Source: AP-15 sp035570595 (GTDB lineage Bacteria > Pseudomonadota > Alphaproteobacteria > ATCC43930 > CGMCC-115725). Taken from it: a DNA stretch of 24,802 nucleotides. Each line of letters opens with the position of its first letter. The stretch's first letter is position 1. The DNA is taken from contig DATMLF010000063.1 of the NCBI GenBank assembly GCA_035570595.1, forward strand, positions 1 to 24,802, given 5' to 3'. This document shows positions 13,814 to 22,257 of this stretch, piece by piece. The translations under genes were made by a program, and so were the position numbers. Under the pieces are notes generated by a model. That model saw nothing but the letters and a program-made list of their open reading frames with translations, had not been told where the DNA came from and ran no database searches.

Positions 13814-14931
13814 GATTTCGGCGCCCCGGCGCCGGCGGGTTTTGCGCGGGTTTTTTGCGCGCTGTTCGGCGCGGTGTCGCCCTGCCGGTAAAACAGCCCT
13901 TCGACCCGCGGCCGCGGCATGCCGGGCTTGGCTGCAACCGTCATCATGCGACTGACATTCGTGTTCAGGTCCACCACCGCATATTCGCCGCGCACGGTGT
14001 CCTGCCCGCGCGTGATCGAGACATTGCCGAGCAATGTCACGATCCCGGTGTCGGCATTATAGACCCCGTAGTCGCCACGGCCGATATCGGTGGTGGTGAC
14101 AACCACCACGTGACCTTGCGCGTCAACGCGGCTGATCCGCGAATTGCCTTCGCCGGTGTCGGCTTGTCGGGCGGGGGCGCCCGACTTGGCTGGCGCGCCC
14201 TTCTGCCCGAGCTTCGCCGGCGCCGCCTTCGCCTCGGCCGGCGCTGGCGCCGGGCCCTTTGCCGCGGCATGCCCGCCGGCGGAGGGTTTCGCCGCGGCCG
14301 CTCCCGCGGTCCCGGCGGTTCTGTCCTTGATAAAGTGGGCGGTCAGCACGTCGGCGCGGATGCGCCGGTCGCCGCGGACCGCCAGCGCGTCGCCGCGGGC
14401 CACGGCGACCTGTTGCTGGTCGTACCATTCGAGGCTGTCGCGGGCGGTGACGACATCGGTCGGCGTCGTCAATTTCAGATGCTTGCCGGTGACGACGCCA
14501 ATCTGCTGATCGACGTCGTAGACCGCCTGGTCGCCGACGACGGTCTGGTTCGGCCCCTTGATCATGACGTGGCCGTCGGCGTCCAGCCGGTACACCTCGT
14601 TTCCGCCCTGGGCCGACTTGTCCTTGCTGGGGCGGTAGTGGGCGGTCAAGGTGTCGGCGTGCACCTCGCTGGCGCCACGGGTCGCCACCGCGTTGCCGCG
14701 GGCGATGTAGACCTGCTTGTCCTGCTCCCACTCGATCCCGGCATCGGCGGTGATGTCGATTGGGCGGGCGTCGGAGGACGCACCGAACGGGCTTGGGCTC
14801 TGCGCCGCCACCGGTTGCGGCTGCCCCAGCGAGGCCGCCGCCAGCATCGCGAGCCCGATCGTCGGTGGCCAGCGCCAGCCGCCCGCATGCCCCGGCCGGC
14901 GGCCCCTCGGCGCGTTGCCTTCATTCGACAT
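13810..14931 (-). CDS. lptA: LptA/OstA-family LPS transport protein with duplicated domain
   Basis: LptA bridges the periplasm, passing lipopolysaccharide from LptC to LptD. This 373-residue protein is about twice the E. coli size (185). After a signal sequence (hydrophobic about 22-44, cut near VAAQS), two OstA-type units are visible. Unit 1 spans about 58-158, unit 2 about 159-325. GIEWEQDKQVYIARGNAVA (65-83) matches SLEWYDQQQVAVARGDALA (166-184); VYRLDADGHV (113-122) matches ISRVDAQGHV (266-275). An Ala/Pro/Lys/Gly-rich insert of about 60 residues (203-263) interrupts unit 2, and a basic Pro/Ala tail ends the protein. The start ATG 14931 lies inside the end of lptC (11-base overlap), and its stop overlaps lptB, so lptC-lptA-lptB are tightly coupled. 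Confidence 0.93.
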   Translation of the reverse strand: MSNEGNAPRGRRPGHAGGWRWPPTIGLAMLAAASLGQPQPVAAQSPSPFGASSDARPIDITADAGIEWEQDKQVYIARGNAVATRGASEVHADTLTAHYRPSKDKSAQGGNEVYRLDADGHVMIKGPNQTVVGDQAVYDVDQQIGVVTGKHLKLTTPTDVVTARDSLEWYDQQQVAVARGDALAVRGDRRIRADVLTAHFIKDRTAGTAGAAAAKPSAGGHAAAKGPAPAPAEAKAAPAKLGQKGAPAKSGAPARQADTGEGNSRISRVDAQGHVVVVTTTDIGRGDYGVYNADTGIVTLLGNVSITRGQDTVRGEYAVVDLNTNVSRMMTVAAKPGMPRPRVEGLFYRQGDTAPNSAQKTRAKPAGAGAPKS

Positions 14932-15838
14932 GATGCCCGGTCCCAGGGGCTGCGTGCGCGGTCTTGAGCGGCGCGCGGGTATGACCGACCAGGCGACGCG
15001 GCCTTGTCGCGGAACGGGGAGCGGCGGGCGCCGGCGGTGCGGCGACAGCCGTCGCCGGGGGCGGGTCGGCAGCAGCGGTCGCGGTCGCGGCCGCTTCGAT
15101 CGCGGCGGCGGTTTTGATGATGCCGGCGGGCGGCTCGGCCGGCGCGCTCGCCGCCTTTGTCGGCTTGGTGCTCTTCAGGATCGCGTGCGACTGTCCGGTA
15201 AAGATGATGGTGTCGCCCTTGTCGAACACACGAAAGCCCTGCCCCCAAATGTCTCCCGACGGGCCGTGCCCTTCGACCGGGTCATTGCCCTCGGCGGTGT
15301 TGTTGGCGAGGTTCGCGTGCGCACGCCGGGTCACAAAACGCGTGCCGTTTTGATGCGTCAGCGTCACGTCTTCGAAGAGGTCGAGCAGCTGCGGCTGCGA
15401 TTGGTAGATGCCAGTCGCGGCGGTCAGCACGACCTTCGCCCCGCTATGCGCGATCATCACCGCCTTCGGGTCCTCCAGCGACATCAGGTCGCTGCGGTTC
15501 GGCACCTGACGGCCGACCGCGGCGGTGATCACGTAGGGGCGGTTCAAGCGGTCGGTTCCGGCATAGCGGGGATTGATCATCTTCAGCTCGCGCGCCTCGC
15601 GCAGGTCGATCGCCGACATGGCCAGCCGCACGCTCTCGATCAGCGGTGCGATCCGCGGCCACATCGCCACCAGCAGCAGCAAGGTGGCCCCGATCGCCGG
15701 CAGCACGCGCTTTAAGAGCGCGACCGCGCGGCTGTAGCTGTCGGCGCCAAGACCCGAGCGGGGATCGGGGGCGACCCTCGTATCTCCGATCAACGGCCGG
15801 CGCTGCTCGAAATCAGGGCGCCGCTGCGTGGCTTTCAT
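14921..15838 (-). CDS. lptC: LPS export system protein LptC
   Basis: LptC is the single-pass inner-membrane subunit that receives lipopolysaccharide from LptBFG and hands it to LptA. The 305-residue protein has a cytoplasmic N-terminus (1-38), one membrane helix (about 42-60, LLKRVLPAIGATLLLLVAMW), and a periplasmic domain of LptC/YrbK type (about 75-222: ELKMINPRYAGTDRLNRPYVI, PQLLDLFEDVTLTHQNGTRF, GHGPSGDIWGQGFRVFDKG, TIIFTGQSHAIL). From about 223 on it is a long Ala/Pro/Thr-rich tail not found in the 191-residue E. coli protein. The ATG at 15838 follows kdsD by 21 bases; no strong Shine-Dalgarno is visible. The gene overlaps lptA by 11 bases. Confidence 0.94.
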   Translation of the reverse strand: MKATQRRPDFEQRRPLIGDTRVAPDPRSGLGADSYSRAVALLKRVLPAIGATLLLLVAMWPRIAPLIESVRLAMSAIDLREARELKMINPRYAGTDRLNRPYVITAAVGRQVPNRSDLMSLEDPKAVMIAHSGAKVVLTAATGIYQSQPQLLDLFEDVTLTHQNGTRFVTRRAHANLANNTAEGNDPVEGHGPSGDIWGQGFRVFDKGDTIIFTGQSHAILKSTKPTKAASAPAEPPAGIIKTAAAIEAAATATAAADPPPATAVAAPPAPAAPRSATRPRRLVGHTRAPLKTAHAAPGTGHHVE

Positions 15839-15859
15839 CGCGCGGGTGGGGCGGCGAGC

Positions 15860-16888
15860 CTAGGCAACGCCGGCGCGCAAACAGTCGTGCATGTGCAAAA
15901 AGCCGATGGGATGCCCTCCCTCGTCGATCACGAACAGCGAAGTGATGGCGCTGCGGTTCATCAGACCCAGCGCTTCCGCGCCAAGGGCCGCCGGGCCGAT
16001 CGTCTTTGGCGACACATGCATAACGTCCTCAACCGCCCGGCCGAGCAGCGAATCGCCCATATGGCGGCGCAGATCGCCGTCGGTCACGACGCCCACCAGC
16101 CGGCTCTCGCCGTCGCAAGCCCCGACGCAGCCAAAGCTCTTGGCGGTCATGACCAAGATCGCCTCGGACATCGGCGCGCGGCGGGCGACCAGCGGAACCG
16201 CGTCGCCGACATGCATAATTTCGTCAACCCGCAACAGCCGCCGCCCGAGCTTGCCGCCGGGATGGTATAGGCGAAAATCCGCGGTGGAAAAGCCGCGGCG
16301 CTCGAGTAGCGCAATGGCAAGCGCGTCGCCAAGCGCCATCATGACCGTGGTCGAGGTCGTCGGCGCGAGCCCCATCGGGCAGGCCTCGGGGCTGGCCGGG
16401 AACAACAGCACGACATCGGCGGCTCCGGCGAGCGTCGATTGGGCGCCCGAGGTCACCGCGATCAGCGGAATGCCGAACCGTCGCGAATGGGCGATGATGT
16501 CGGCGAACTCGGTCGTCTCGCCGGAGTTCGACAGCGCCAGGACGGCATCCTCGCTGCCGATCATGCCGAGATCGCCATGGCTCGCCTCGCCAGCGTGGAC
16601 AAACTGCGCGGGTGTGCCGATCGAGGCCAGGGTCGCGGCGATCTTGTGTGCCACATGGCCGCTTTTTCCGACCCCGGTGACGATGATCCTGCCGCGCGCC
16701 GACGCGCACAAATCGACCGCGGCGGCAAAGGCGGCGTCGAGCGCCTCGGCCAGCGCCTCTAGCCCGGCGATTTCGGCGCGGATCACCCGGCGGGCGACCG
16801 CAACATCGGTTGCCGCGGCGCGCCTCGGCGGTTCGGCCGCGAGCGCCCTGGCCGGAGCCCGTGTCGCGAACGCGTCGCCTACAGCCAC
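15860..16888 (-). CDS. kdsD: Arabinose-5-phosphate isomerase (KdsD/KpsF/GutQ family)
   Basis: The enzyme interconverts ribulose-5-phosphate and arabinose-5-phosphate, the first step of Kdo synthesis for the LPS inner core. The 342-residue protein has an N-terminal SIS sugar-isomerase domain (about 50-190) with IIVTGVGKSGHVAHKIAATL, HAGEASHGDLGMI, LALSNSGETTEF and LAPTTSTTVMMALGDALA, then two CBS domains (about 222-280 and 288-342) with VGVVTDGDLRRHM and SLFVIDEGGHPIGFLHMHD. The extra Ala/Arg-rich 25-30 residues at the N-terminus are not conserved, so the true start may be slightly internal. It sits between rnd (60-base gap) and lptC, consistent with its role in making LPS for the Lpt machinery encoded next. 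Confidence 0.94.
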   Translation of the reverse strand: MAVGDAFATRAPARALAAEPPRRAAATDVAVARRVIRAEIAGLEALAEALDAAFAAAVDLCASARGRIIVTGVGKSGHVAHKIAATLASIGTPAQFVHAGEASHGDLGMIGSEDAVLALSNSGETTEFADIIAHSRRFGIPLIAVTSGAQSTLAGAADVVLLFPASPEACPMGLAPTTSTTVMMALGDALAIALLERRGFSTADFRLYHPGGKLGRRLLRVDEIMHVGDAVPLVARRAPMSEAILVMTAKSFGCVGACDGESRLVGVVTDGDLRRHMGDSLLGRAVEDVMHVSPKTIGPAALGAEALGLMNRSAITSLFVIDEGGHPIGFLHMHDCLRAGVA

Positions 16889-16948
16889 CGGCCGCCCCGG
16901 CCGGCTCGAATGAAAAACAGCGTGGCGGAACCCTCCCCCCAGCGGCGA

Positions 16949-17560
16949 TCAGTGCGCGAAAATGTCCTGCTCGGCCCAGCCCCCGAGATCGAGCAAAACG
17001 CGGTGCGGCAGAAACTCGAAAGCCGCGCGCGCCAGCGGCTCGCGACCCTCGCGCGCCAGCATCGCGTCGAGGCGCCCGCGCAACGCGTGCAGGTGCAGAA
17101 CGTCCGCCGCGGCATAGCGAAGCTGGTCCTCGCTCAATGTCGAGGCGCCCCAATCCGAGCTTTGCTGCTGCTTCGACAGGTCGACATTGATCAGATCCTT
17201 GCACAAATCCCGCAGGCCGTGGCGGTCGGTAAAGGTCCGCGCCAGCCGCGAGGCGATCTTTGTGCAGTAGACGGGTACCGCCATGACCGCGAGATACTGG
17301 TAGATCATGGCCAAGTCAAAGCGGGCGAAATGAAACAGCTTGGTCACGTACGGGTCGGCGAGCAGGCCTTGCAGCCTCGGGGCGTCATAGACGCCGGGCG
17401 CGAACTGAACGAGATGCGCGTCTCCGTCGCCCGCCGACAGCTGGACGACGCACAACCGGTCGCGGTGCGGGTTCAACCCCATCGCTTCGGTATCGACCGC
17501 GACAACCGACCCGAAATCGGCACCCTCGGGCAAATCGCCGTGATGAAGCCAGTATGTCAT
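16949..17560 (-). CDS. rnd: Ribonuclease D-type 3'-5' exonuclease (short form)
   Basis: RNase D is a DEDDy exonuclease that trims 3' ends of tRNA precursors and other structured RNAs. The 203-residue protein has Exo I VDTEAMGLNP (Asp23, Glu25), Exo II LFHFARFDLAMI and Exo III with YAAADV (Tyr and Asp catalytic). The C-terminal HRDC domains of E. coli RNase D (375 residues) are absent, which is the usual short alphaproteobacterial form. ATG 17560 has no good Shine-Dalgarno. It lies 34 bases downstream of the 3' end of tRNA-Leu with no terminator in between, so it may be expressed from the tRNA promoter. Downstream genes kdsD and lptCAB follow on the same strand. Confidence 0.93.
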   Translation of the reverse strand: MTYWLHHGDLPEGADFGSVVAVDTEAMGLNPHRDRLCVVQLSAGDGDAHLVQFAPGVYDAPRLQGLLADPYVTKLFHFARFDLAMIYQYLAVMAVPVYCTKIASRLARTFTDRHGLRDLCKDLINVDLSKQQQSSDWGASTLSEDQLRYAAADVLHLHALRGRLDAMLAREGREPLARAAFEFLPHRVLLDLGGWAEQDIFAH

Positions 17561-17594
17561 TCGGGGCCGGCTGTGGTTACAGGCCGTCGATTAA

Positions 17595-17681
17595 TGGTGC
17601 CCAGGAGAAGACTCGAACTTCCACGAGCTATTGCCCACTAGAACCTGAATCTAGCGCGTCTACCAATTCCGCCACCTGGGC
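17595..17681 (-). tRNA. tRNA-Leu(CAG)
   Basis: The minus strand folds as a class II tRNA. The acceptor stem GCCCAGG (17675-17681) pairs with CCTGGGC (17599-17605), followed by the discriminator A and an encoded CCA (17595-17597). The D arm contains GAATTGGTAGACG, the anticodon loop TTCAGGT reads CAG (Leu, codon CUG), a long variable arm GTGGGCAATAGCTCGTG follows, and the T arm is GGAAGTTCGAGTCTTC. Total length 87 with CCA. A close consensus promoter lies just upstream. Confidence 0.97.
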
Positions 17682-17696
17682 CCGTCAGAGCCAGCG

Positions 17697-17725
17697 GAAA
17701 TAAGCCCCAACCTCGGCGATGTCAA
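17697..17725 (-). promoter_or_regulatory. Strong sigma70-type promoter of tRNA-Leu
   Basis: On the minus strand a perfect TTGACA (17720-17725) is followed after 17 bases by TATTTC (17697-17702), placing the transcription start near 17690, about 9 bases before the tRNA 5' end. Consensus -35, ideal spacing and position make this the best promoter in the window. It may also feed rnd and the genes beyond. Confidence 0.7.
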
Positions 17726-17882
17726 CGAGGTTAAGCCGGGAGAGCGCCGGCTGATCTTCGATGCCGCGAAAAAAGTCTACGCCAGCCGGGGCGGGTCGGT
17801 GGTGGCCGTGGCCGCCGGTGAGTTTATCGTCTATACATCGCGTTTCGCAGCCCGGCCGACCGTTCCGAATCGAGCCCGAAGC

Positions 17883-19001
17883 ATGAATTCTCGTCAATGC
17901 CTCGCAACGAAGCTTTTGGTGCGGATGGTGCTGCTCCTCGCCGCGATCGGGCCGGGTGTCGCGGTCGCGCAACCGGCGCCGCCCGCGGTTCTCGTCGCGT
18001 CCGCGGAAATGCGCGACGTTTCGGGCACCGCCGAATTTGTCGGTCGGGTAAAGGCCGAGGACAAGGTCGACCTGCGCGCCCGCGTCGCCGGTTTTCTCGG
18101 GCCCTGGCTGTTCAAGGAGGGCGAGCAGGTCAAGACAGGCCAAACCGTGTTCACGCTCGACGCGGCCCCGTTCGAGGCGACGCTCGCCCAGCGCAAGGCA
18201 GAGGTAGAAGCCGCCAGCGCCACCCTCACTTACGCCGATCTGCAGGCGCGGCGCGGGCGCGAGCTGATCAAGACCAAAACGGTCCCGCAGTCGGAGCTCG
18301 ACCAGCGCGAATCGGCTTTGCTCAAGGCCCAGGCCAGCCTCGATCAGGCAAAGGCGGCGCAGCAGGCGGCCCAGGTCGATCTTTCCTATACCCAGATCAA
18401 AAGCCCGATCGACGGCCGCATCGGCCAGGCCCGCTATTCGCCGGGCAATCTTGTCGACCCCAACAGCGAGGTCTTGGCGACGGTAGTCAAGGAGGACCCG
18501 ATCCAGGTCGTCTTCAACGTCAGCCAGCGCCAGCTCTTGGAAACGCGCCGGGATGTGCCGGCCGACCAGCTCGCGCAAATCACGGCCCGTCTAAGACTCG
18601 CCGACGGCTCGACCTACGGCGAGCCCGGCAAGCTCGATTTCGTCGGCGTCCAGGCCGATCCCAATACCGATTCGATCCCGTTGCGGGCGGTATTTCCAAA
18701 TCCGAAAAGGATGCTGTCCGACGGGATGAGCGTGCGGGTCGTGCTCGAGATCGGCCGGCCGGCGCAGGCGCTGGTGATCCCGCAATCCGCGATCGCGCAG
18801 GACCAGTCCGGCACCTACGTCTTTGTCGTCGATGCCGAGAACAAGGCGATCATGCGGCCGGTCAAGGTCGAGATGCAGCGCGACGGCACCGTTGTCGTCA
18901 AGGACGGGCTCGCCGCCGGCGACCGGGTGATCGTGCAGGGCCAGGCGCGCGTTCGCCCCGGCCTGACCGTGGCGCCGAGCGCCGCGCCGCCGCCCGCCTA
19001 A
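17883..19001 (+). CDS. RND efflux periplasmic adaptor (membrane fusion protein)
   Basis: The adaptor links an inner-membrane RND pump to an outer-membrane channel. From ATG 17883 the protein has 372 residues: a signal peptide (about 1-33, KLLVRMVLLLAAIGPGVAVAQ) without a lipobox cysteine, so it is probably secreted rather than lipid-anchored like AcrA. Then come the first lipoyl half (GTAEFVGRVKAEDKVDLRAR, VAGFLGPWLFKEGEQVKTGQ), a coiled-coil hairpin (about 95-160, rich in Ala/Gln/Lys/Glu), the second lipoyl half with YTQIKSPIDGRIGQARYSPG, the beta-barrel domain and a membrane-proximal end (VIPQSAIAQDQSGTYVFVV). The frame is open upstream to 17799 but that extension lacks a signal peptide. 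A TATACA at 17832-17837 could be a -10. The pump gene follows after 26 bases. Confidence 0.94.
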   Translation: MNSRQCLATKLLVRMVLLLAAIGPGVAVAQPAPPAVLVASAEMRDVSGTAEFVGRVKAEDKVDLRARVAGFLGPWLFKEGEQVKTGQTVFTLDAAPFEATLAQRKAEVEAASATLTYADLQARRGRELIKTKTVPQSELDQRESALLKAQASLDQAKAAQQAAQVDLSYTQIKSPIDGRIGQARYSPGNLVDPNSEVLATVVKEDPIQVVFNVSQRQLLETRRDVPADQLAQITARLRLADGSTYGEPGKLDFVGVQADPNTDSIPLRAVFPNPKRMLSDGMSVRVVLEIGRPAQALVIPQSAIAQDQSGTYVFVVDAENKAIMRPVKVEMQRDGTVVVKDGLAAGDRVIVQGQARVRPGLTVAPSAAPPPA

Positions 19002-19027
19002 AGCCGCGTACAACCGGGGAATCGCCG

Positions 19028-22000
19028 ATGATTTCGGCTGTCTTTGTCGACCGCCCGCGGCTCGCCATTGTCATTTCGATCCTGATCACGCTCGCCGGGC
19101 TGATCGCGCTCGCGGCAATCCCGGTCGCGCAGTTTCCCGACATCGTCCCGCCCGAGGTGTCGGTCACGACCAGCTACCCCGGCGCCAACGCCGAGGTTGT
19201 CGAGCAGACCGTAGCGCAAGTCATCGAGCGCGAGGTCAACGGCGTTTCCGACATGCTCTACATGCGCTCGACCTCGGGCAATGACGGCTCCTACAACCTG
19301 ACCGTGTCGTTCGCGGTCGGCACCGACCCCGAAACCAATACCGTCAACGTCCAGAACCGGGTGCAGCGGGCGATGTCGCGATTGCCGCAGGAGGTGCAGG
19401 CGAACGGTGTGTGGGTCGAAAAGCAATCCTCGGCGATCCTGCAGGTCGTCGTCTTGCGCTCGCCCAAGGGCACCCGCGACGCGCTCTTCCTGTCCAACTA
19501 CATGCTGATCAACATCCGCGACGCGATCCTGCGCATCCCCGGCGTCGGCCAGGCCAACATGTTCGGCCAGCAGGATTACGCGATGCGCATCTGGCTCGAC
19601 ATGAACCGGCTGACGGCGCTCGGGCTGACGCCGCAGGACGTCATCAAGGCGGTGCGCGCGCAGAATGTGCAAGCCGCGGTCGGGCGCATCGGCGCCGCCC
19701 CGGTGGTCGAGGCGCAGCAGCGAACGATCCCGCTGACCACCCAGGGCCGGCTCGAAACCCCGGAGCAGTTCGGCGCGATCATTGTGCGCGCGCAGCCGAA
19801 CGGCGGGTTGATCCGGGTGCGCGACGTCGCCCGGGTCGATCTCGGCGCGCAGTCATCGGACGTGTTTTCCACGTTTAACGGTCAACGAGCCTCGGCGATG
19901 GGGGTTTACCTGGCGCCGGGGGCGAACGCGGTGGCGACCGCCGCCGCGGTGCGCCGCGCCATGGAGGAGATGGCCCAGCGCTTACCCGACGACGTGACCT
20001 GGGAAATCCCCTACGACACCACGGTTTTTGTCGTCAGCACGATCCACAAGGTGGTGACCACCTTGCTCGAGGCGTTTGTGCTGGTTGCGATCGTCGTGTT
20101 TGTCTTTCTCGGCCGCGTCCGCGCGACCTTGGTGCCGATTGTGGCGGTGCCGGTGGCGCTGATCGGCACCTTCGCGGTCATGCTGGCGATCGGCTTTTCC
20201 GCCAACACGATTTCGCTGTTGGCGCTGGTATTGGCGATCGGGATTGTCGTCGACGACGCGATCGTGGTTGTCGAGGCGGTCGAGCACATGCTGGCCGAGC
20301 ATCCCGAGATGTCGCCGGCCGAGGCGACCAAGGCCGCGATGAGCCAGATCACCGGGCCGATCATCGCGATCACGTTGGTGTTGTTGTCGGTGTTCGTGCC
20401 GGTCGCGTTCATCCCGGGGATCGTCGGCAAGCTGTACCAGCAATTCGCGATCGCGGTCTCGGTGTCGATGCTGATCTCGGCATTGAACGCGCTGACCCTG
20501 TCGCCGGCGCTGTGTGCGCTGCTGCTGCGCCACAGCGGTCCGCCCGGCCGGCTGATCGGCGCGATGCAGGGCGGCATCGACCGGATGCAGCGCGGCTATG
20601 TCGCCGTCGTCGCGCGTCTGGCGCCGCGGGTGCTGCTGACGGCGGCGCTGGTCGGGGTGGCGGTGGCGCTGATCTGGGGGTTCGGCCGCGCCGTTCCCTC
20701 CGGCTTTCTGCCGGAGGAGGATCAGGGCGCTCTCCTCGTCGAGGCGCAACTGCCCGAGGGTGCCTCGCTCAACCGCACCGGCGTGGTGGCGGCCGATGTC
20801 GAGCGCATCGCCAGGGCGACGCCCGGCGTCGCCGCGGTCACCTCGATCGTCGGCTACAGCATGCTCGACGGCATCGCGCAGTCGAACCGGGCGATGTTTT
20901 TTGTGACCTTGGCGCCGTTCGCCGAGCGCACCTCGTCCGCCCAAAGCGTGTGGGGCGTGCTCACCCATCTGCGCGCCGCGTTTGCCAAAATGCCGGCGGC
21001 GATCGTCGTGCCGTTCAACCTGCCGCCGATCATGGGTCTCGGCAGCGGGGCCGGGTTCGAATACCAGCTGCAATCCTATTCGGGCGCAGCCGCCGGCGAG
21101 ATGGCGGCGGTCGCGCGCGGGCTCGTGCAGGCCGCCAACGCCAACCCGGCGCTCGGCGGCGTGTTTACGACCTATGGTGCTGCGACGCCGCTGATCCGGC
21201 TCGACATCGACCGCGAGCGCGCCGAGACCCTCGGCATCGGCATCAGCGACATCTTCACCGCGCTGCAGGCCTCGCTCGGCGGCTACTACGTCAACGACTT
21301 CAACAAATTTGGGCGCACCTGGCAGGTCATCCTGCAGGCCGAGACCGATCAGCGCATGCACCCCGAGGACATCTTCGAGGTGCATGTGCGCGCCGCCAAC
21401 GGCGCGCTCGTGCCGATCCGCACGCTCGCCACGATCGAAAACGTGCTCGGCCCGAGCTACATCTACCGCTTCAACAATTTGCGCGCGGTGGCAATCCAGG
21501 GCCAGCCGGCCGCCGATTACTCCTCGGGCCAGGCATTGGCGGCGATAGAGCAGGTGTCGAAGGCGACCCTGCCGCCCGGCTTTGGCTACTCCTGGAGCGG
21601 CACCGCGTACCAGGAAAAGATCGCCAGCGGCCAGACGACCGTCATCCTGGGGCTCGCTGTGCTGTTCGCCTATCTGGTGCTGGTCGGCCTCTACGAATCC
21701 TGGGCGATGCCGGCCGCGGTGATCGTCTCGATCACGGTCGGGCTGGCGGGGGCGCTCGGCGGATTGCTGCTGACCGGGTTGCCCAACGACGTGTTCGCTC
21801 AGATCGGCATCGTCGTGCTGATCGCGCTCGCCGCCAAAAACGCGATCCTGATCGTCGAGTTCGCGATGGAGGCTCGCCGCAATGGCCTCGGCGTCGCCGA
21901 GGCGGCGCTGAGCGGCGCGCGCTCCCGGTTCCGCGCGGTCATGATGACCTCCTTCGCGTTCATCCTCGGGCTCGTGCCATTGCTGATCGCCGGCGGCGCC

Positions 22001-22198
22001 GGTGCCGCGACCCGCCACGCGGTCGCCACCGCGGTCTTTTTCGGCATGCTTGCCGCGTCGGTCGTCGGCGTCTTCCTGATCCCCGGCCTTTACGTCGTCT
22101 TCCAGAGGCTGCGCGACGGCGTCAAGCAGCGGCTCTTCGGCATGCCTCCCACCACCGCCGGCCGGATCGAGGAGCGCGCCAAAACCGCCGCCGAATAA
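19028..22198 (+). CDS. HAE1-type RND multidrug efflux pump, inner-membrane subunit
   Basis: The 1056-residue protein is an AcrB/MexB-like proton-driven exporter of hydrophobic compounds, working as a trimer. N-terminal MISAVFVDRPRLAIVISILI is typical. Twelve membrane helices are arranged as 1 + 5 around two large periplasmic loops in each half. The proton-relay residues are in place: Asp409-Asp410 in GIVVDDAIVVVE (AcrB Asp407/408) and Lys937 in AAKNAILIVEFA (AcrB Lys940). The second half starts with GFLPEEDQGALLVEAQLPEG. The C-terminus ends in a short charged tail. ATG 19028 follows the adaptor after 26 bases. No TolC-like channel gene or TetR-type repressor adjoins the pair, so the substrate is unknown and a channel must come from elsewhere. 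A hairpin terminator follows. Confidence 0.96.
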   Translation: MISAVFVDRPRLAIVISILITLAGLIALAAIPVAQFPDIVPPEVSVTTSYPGANAEVVEQTVAQVIEREVNGVSDMLYMRSTSGNDGSYNLTVSFAVGTDPETNTVNVQNRVQRAMSRLPQEVQANGVWVEKQSSAILQVVVLRSPKGTRDALFLSNYMLINIRDAILRIPGVGQANMFGQQDYAMRIWLDMNRLTALGLTPQDVIKAVRAQNVQAAVGRIGAAPVVEAQQRTIPLTTQGRLETPEQFGAIIVRAQPNGGLIRVRDVARVDLGAQSSDVFSTFNGQRASAMGVYLAPGANAVATAAAVRRAMEEMAQRLPDDVTWEIPYDTTVFVVSTIHKVVTTLLEAFVLVAIVVFVFLGRVRATLVPIVAVPVALIGTFAVMLAIGFSANTISLLALVLAIGIVVDDAIVVVEAVEHMLAEHPEMSPAEATKAAMSQITGPIIAITLVLLSVFVPVAFIPGIVGKLYQQFAIAVSVSMLISALNALTLSPALCALLLRHSGPPGRLIGAMQGGIDRMQRGYVAVVARLAPRVLLTAALVGVAVALIWGFGRAVPSGFLPEEDQGALLVEAQLPEGASLNRTGVVAADVERIARATPGVAAVTSIVGYSMLDGIAQSNRAMFFVTLAPFAERTSSAQSVWGVLTHLRAAFAKMPAAIVVPFNLPPIMGLGSGAGFEYQLQSYSGAAAGEMAAVARGLVQAANANPALGGVFTTYGAATPLIRLDIDRERAETLGIGISDIFTALQASLGGYYVNDFNKFGRTWQVILQAETDQRMHPEDIFEVHVRAANGALVPIRTLATIENVLGPSYIYRFNNLRAVAIQGQPAADYSSGQALAAIEQVSKATLPPGFGYSWSGTAYQEKIASGQTTVILGLAVLFAYLVLVGLYESWAMPAAVIVSITVGLAGALGGLLLTGLPNDVFAQIGIVVLIALAAKNAILIVEFAMEARRNGLGVAEAALSGARSRFRAVMMTSFAFILGLVPLLIAGGAGAATRHAVATAVFFGMLAASVVGVFLIPGLYVVFQRLRDGVKQRLFGMPPTTAGRIEERAKTAAE

Positions 22199-22257
22199 CC
22201 TGCCGCCCGAAATGCACCCCAAGAGCCGGGCTACACCGCCGCGCGCTGTCTTGAACA

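Noticed and set aside
17897..19027. In-frame upstream extension of the RND pump over the adaptor gene
   Set aside because: This is a shifted reading of the adaptor gene; the pump's conserved N-terminus starts at 19028.
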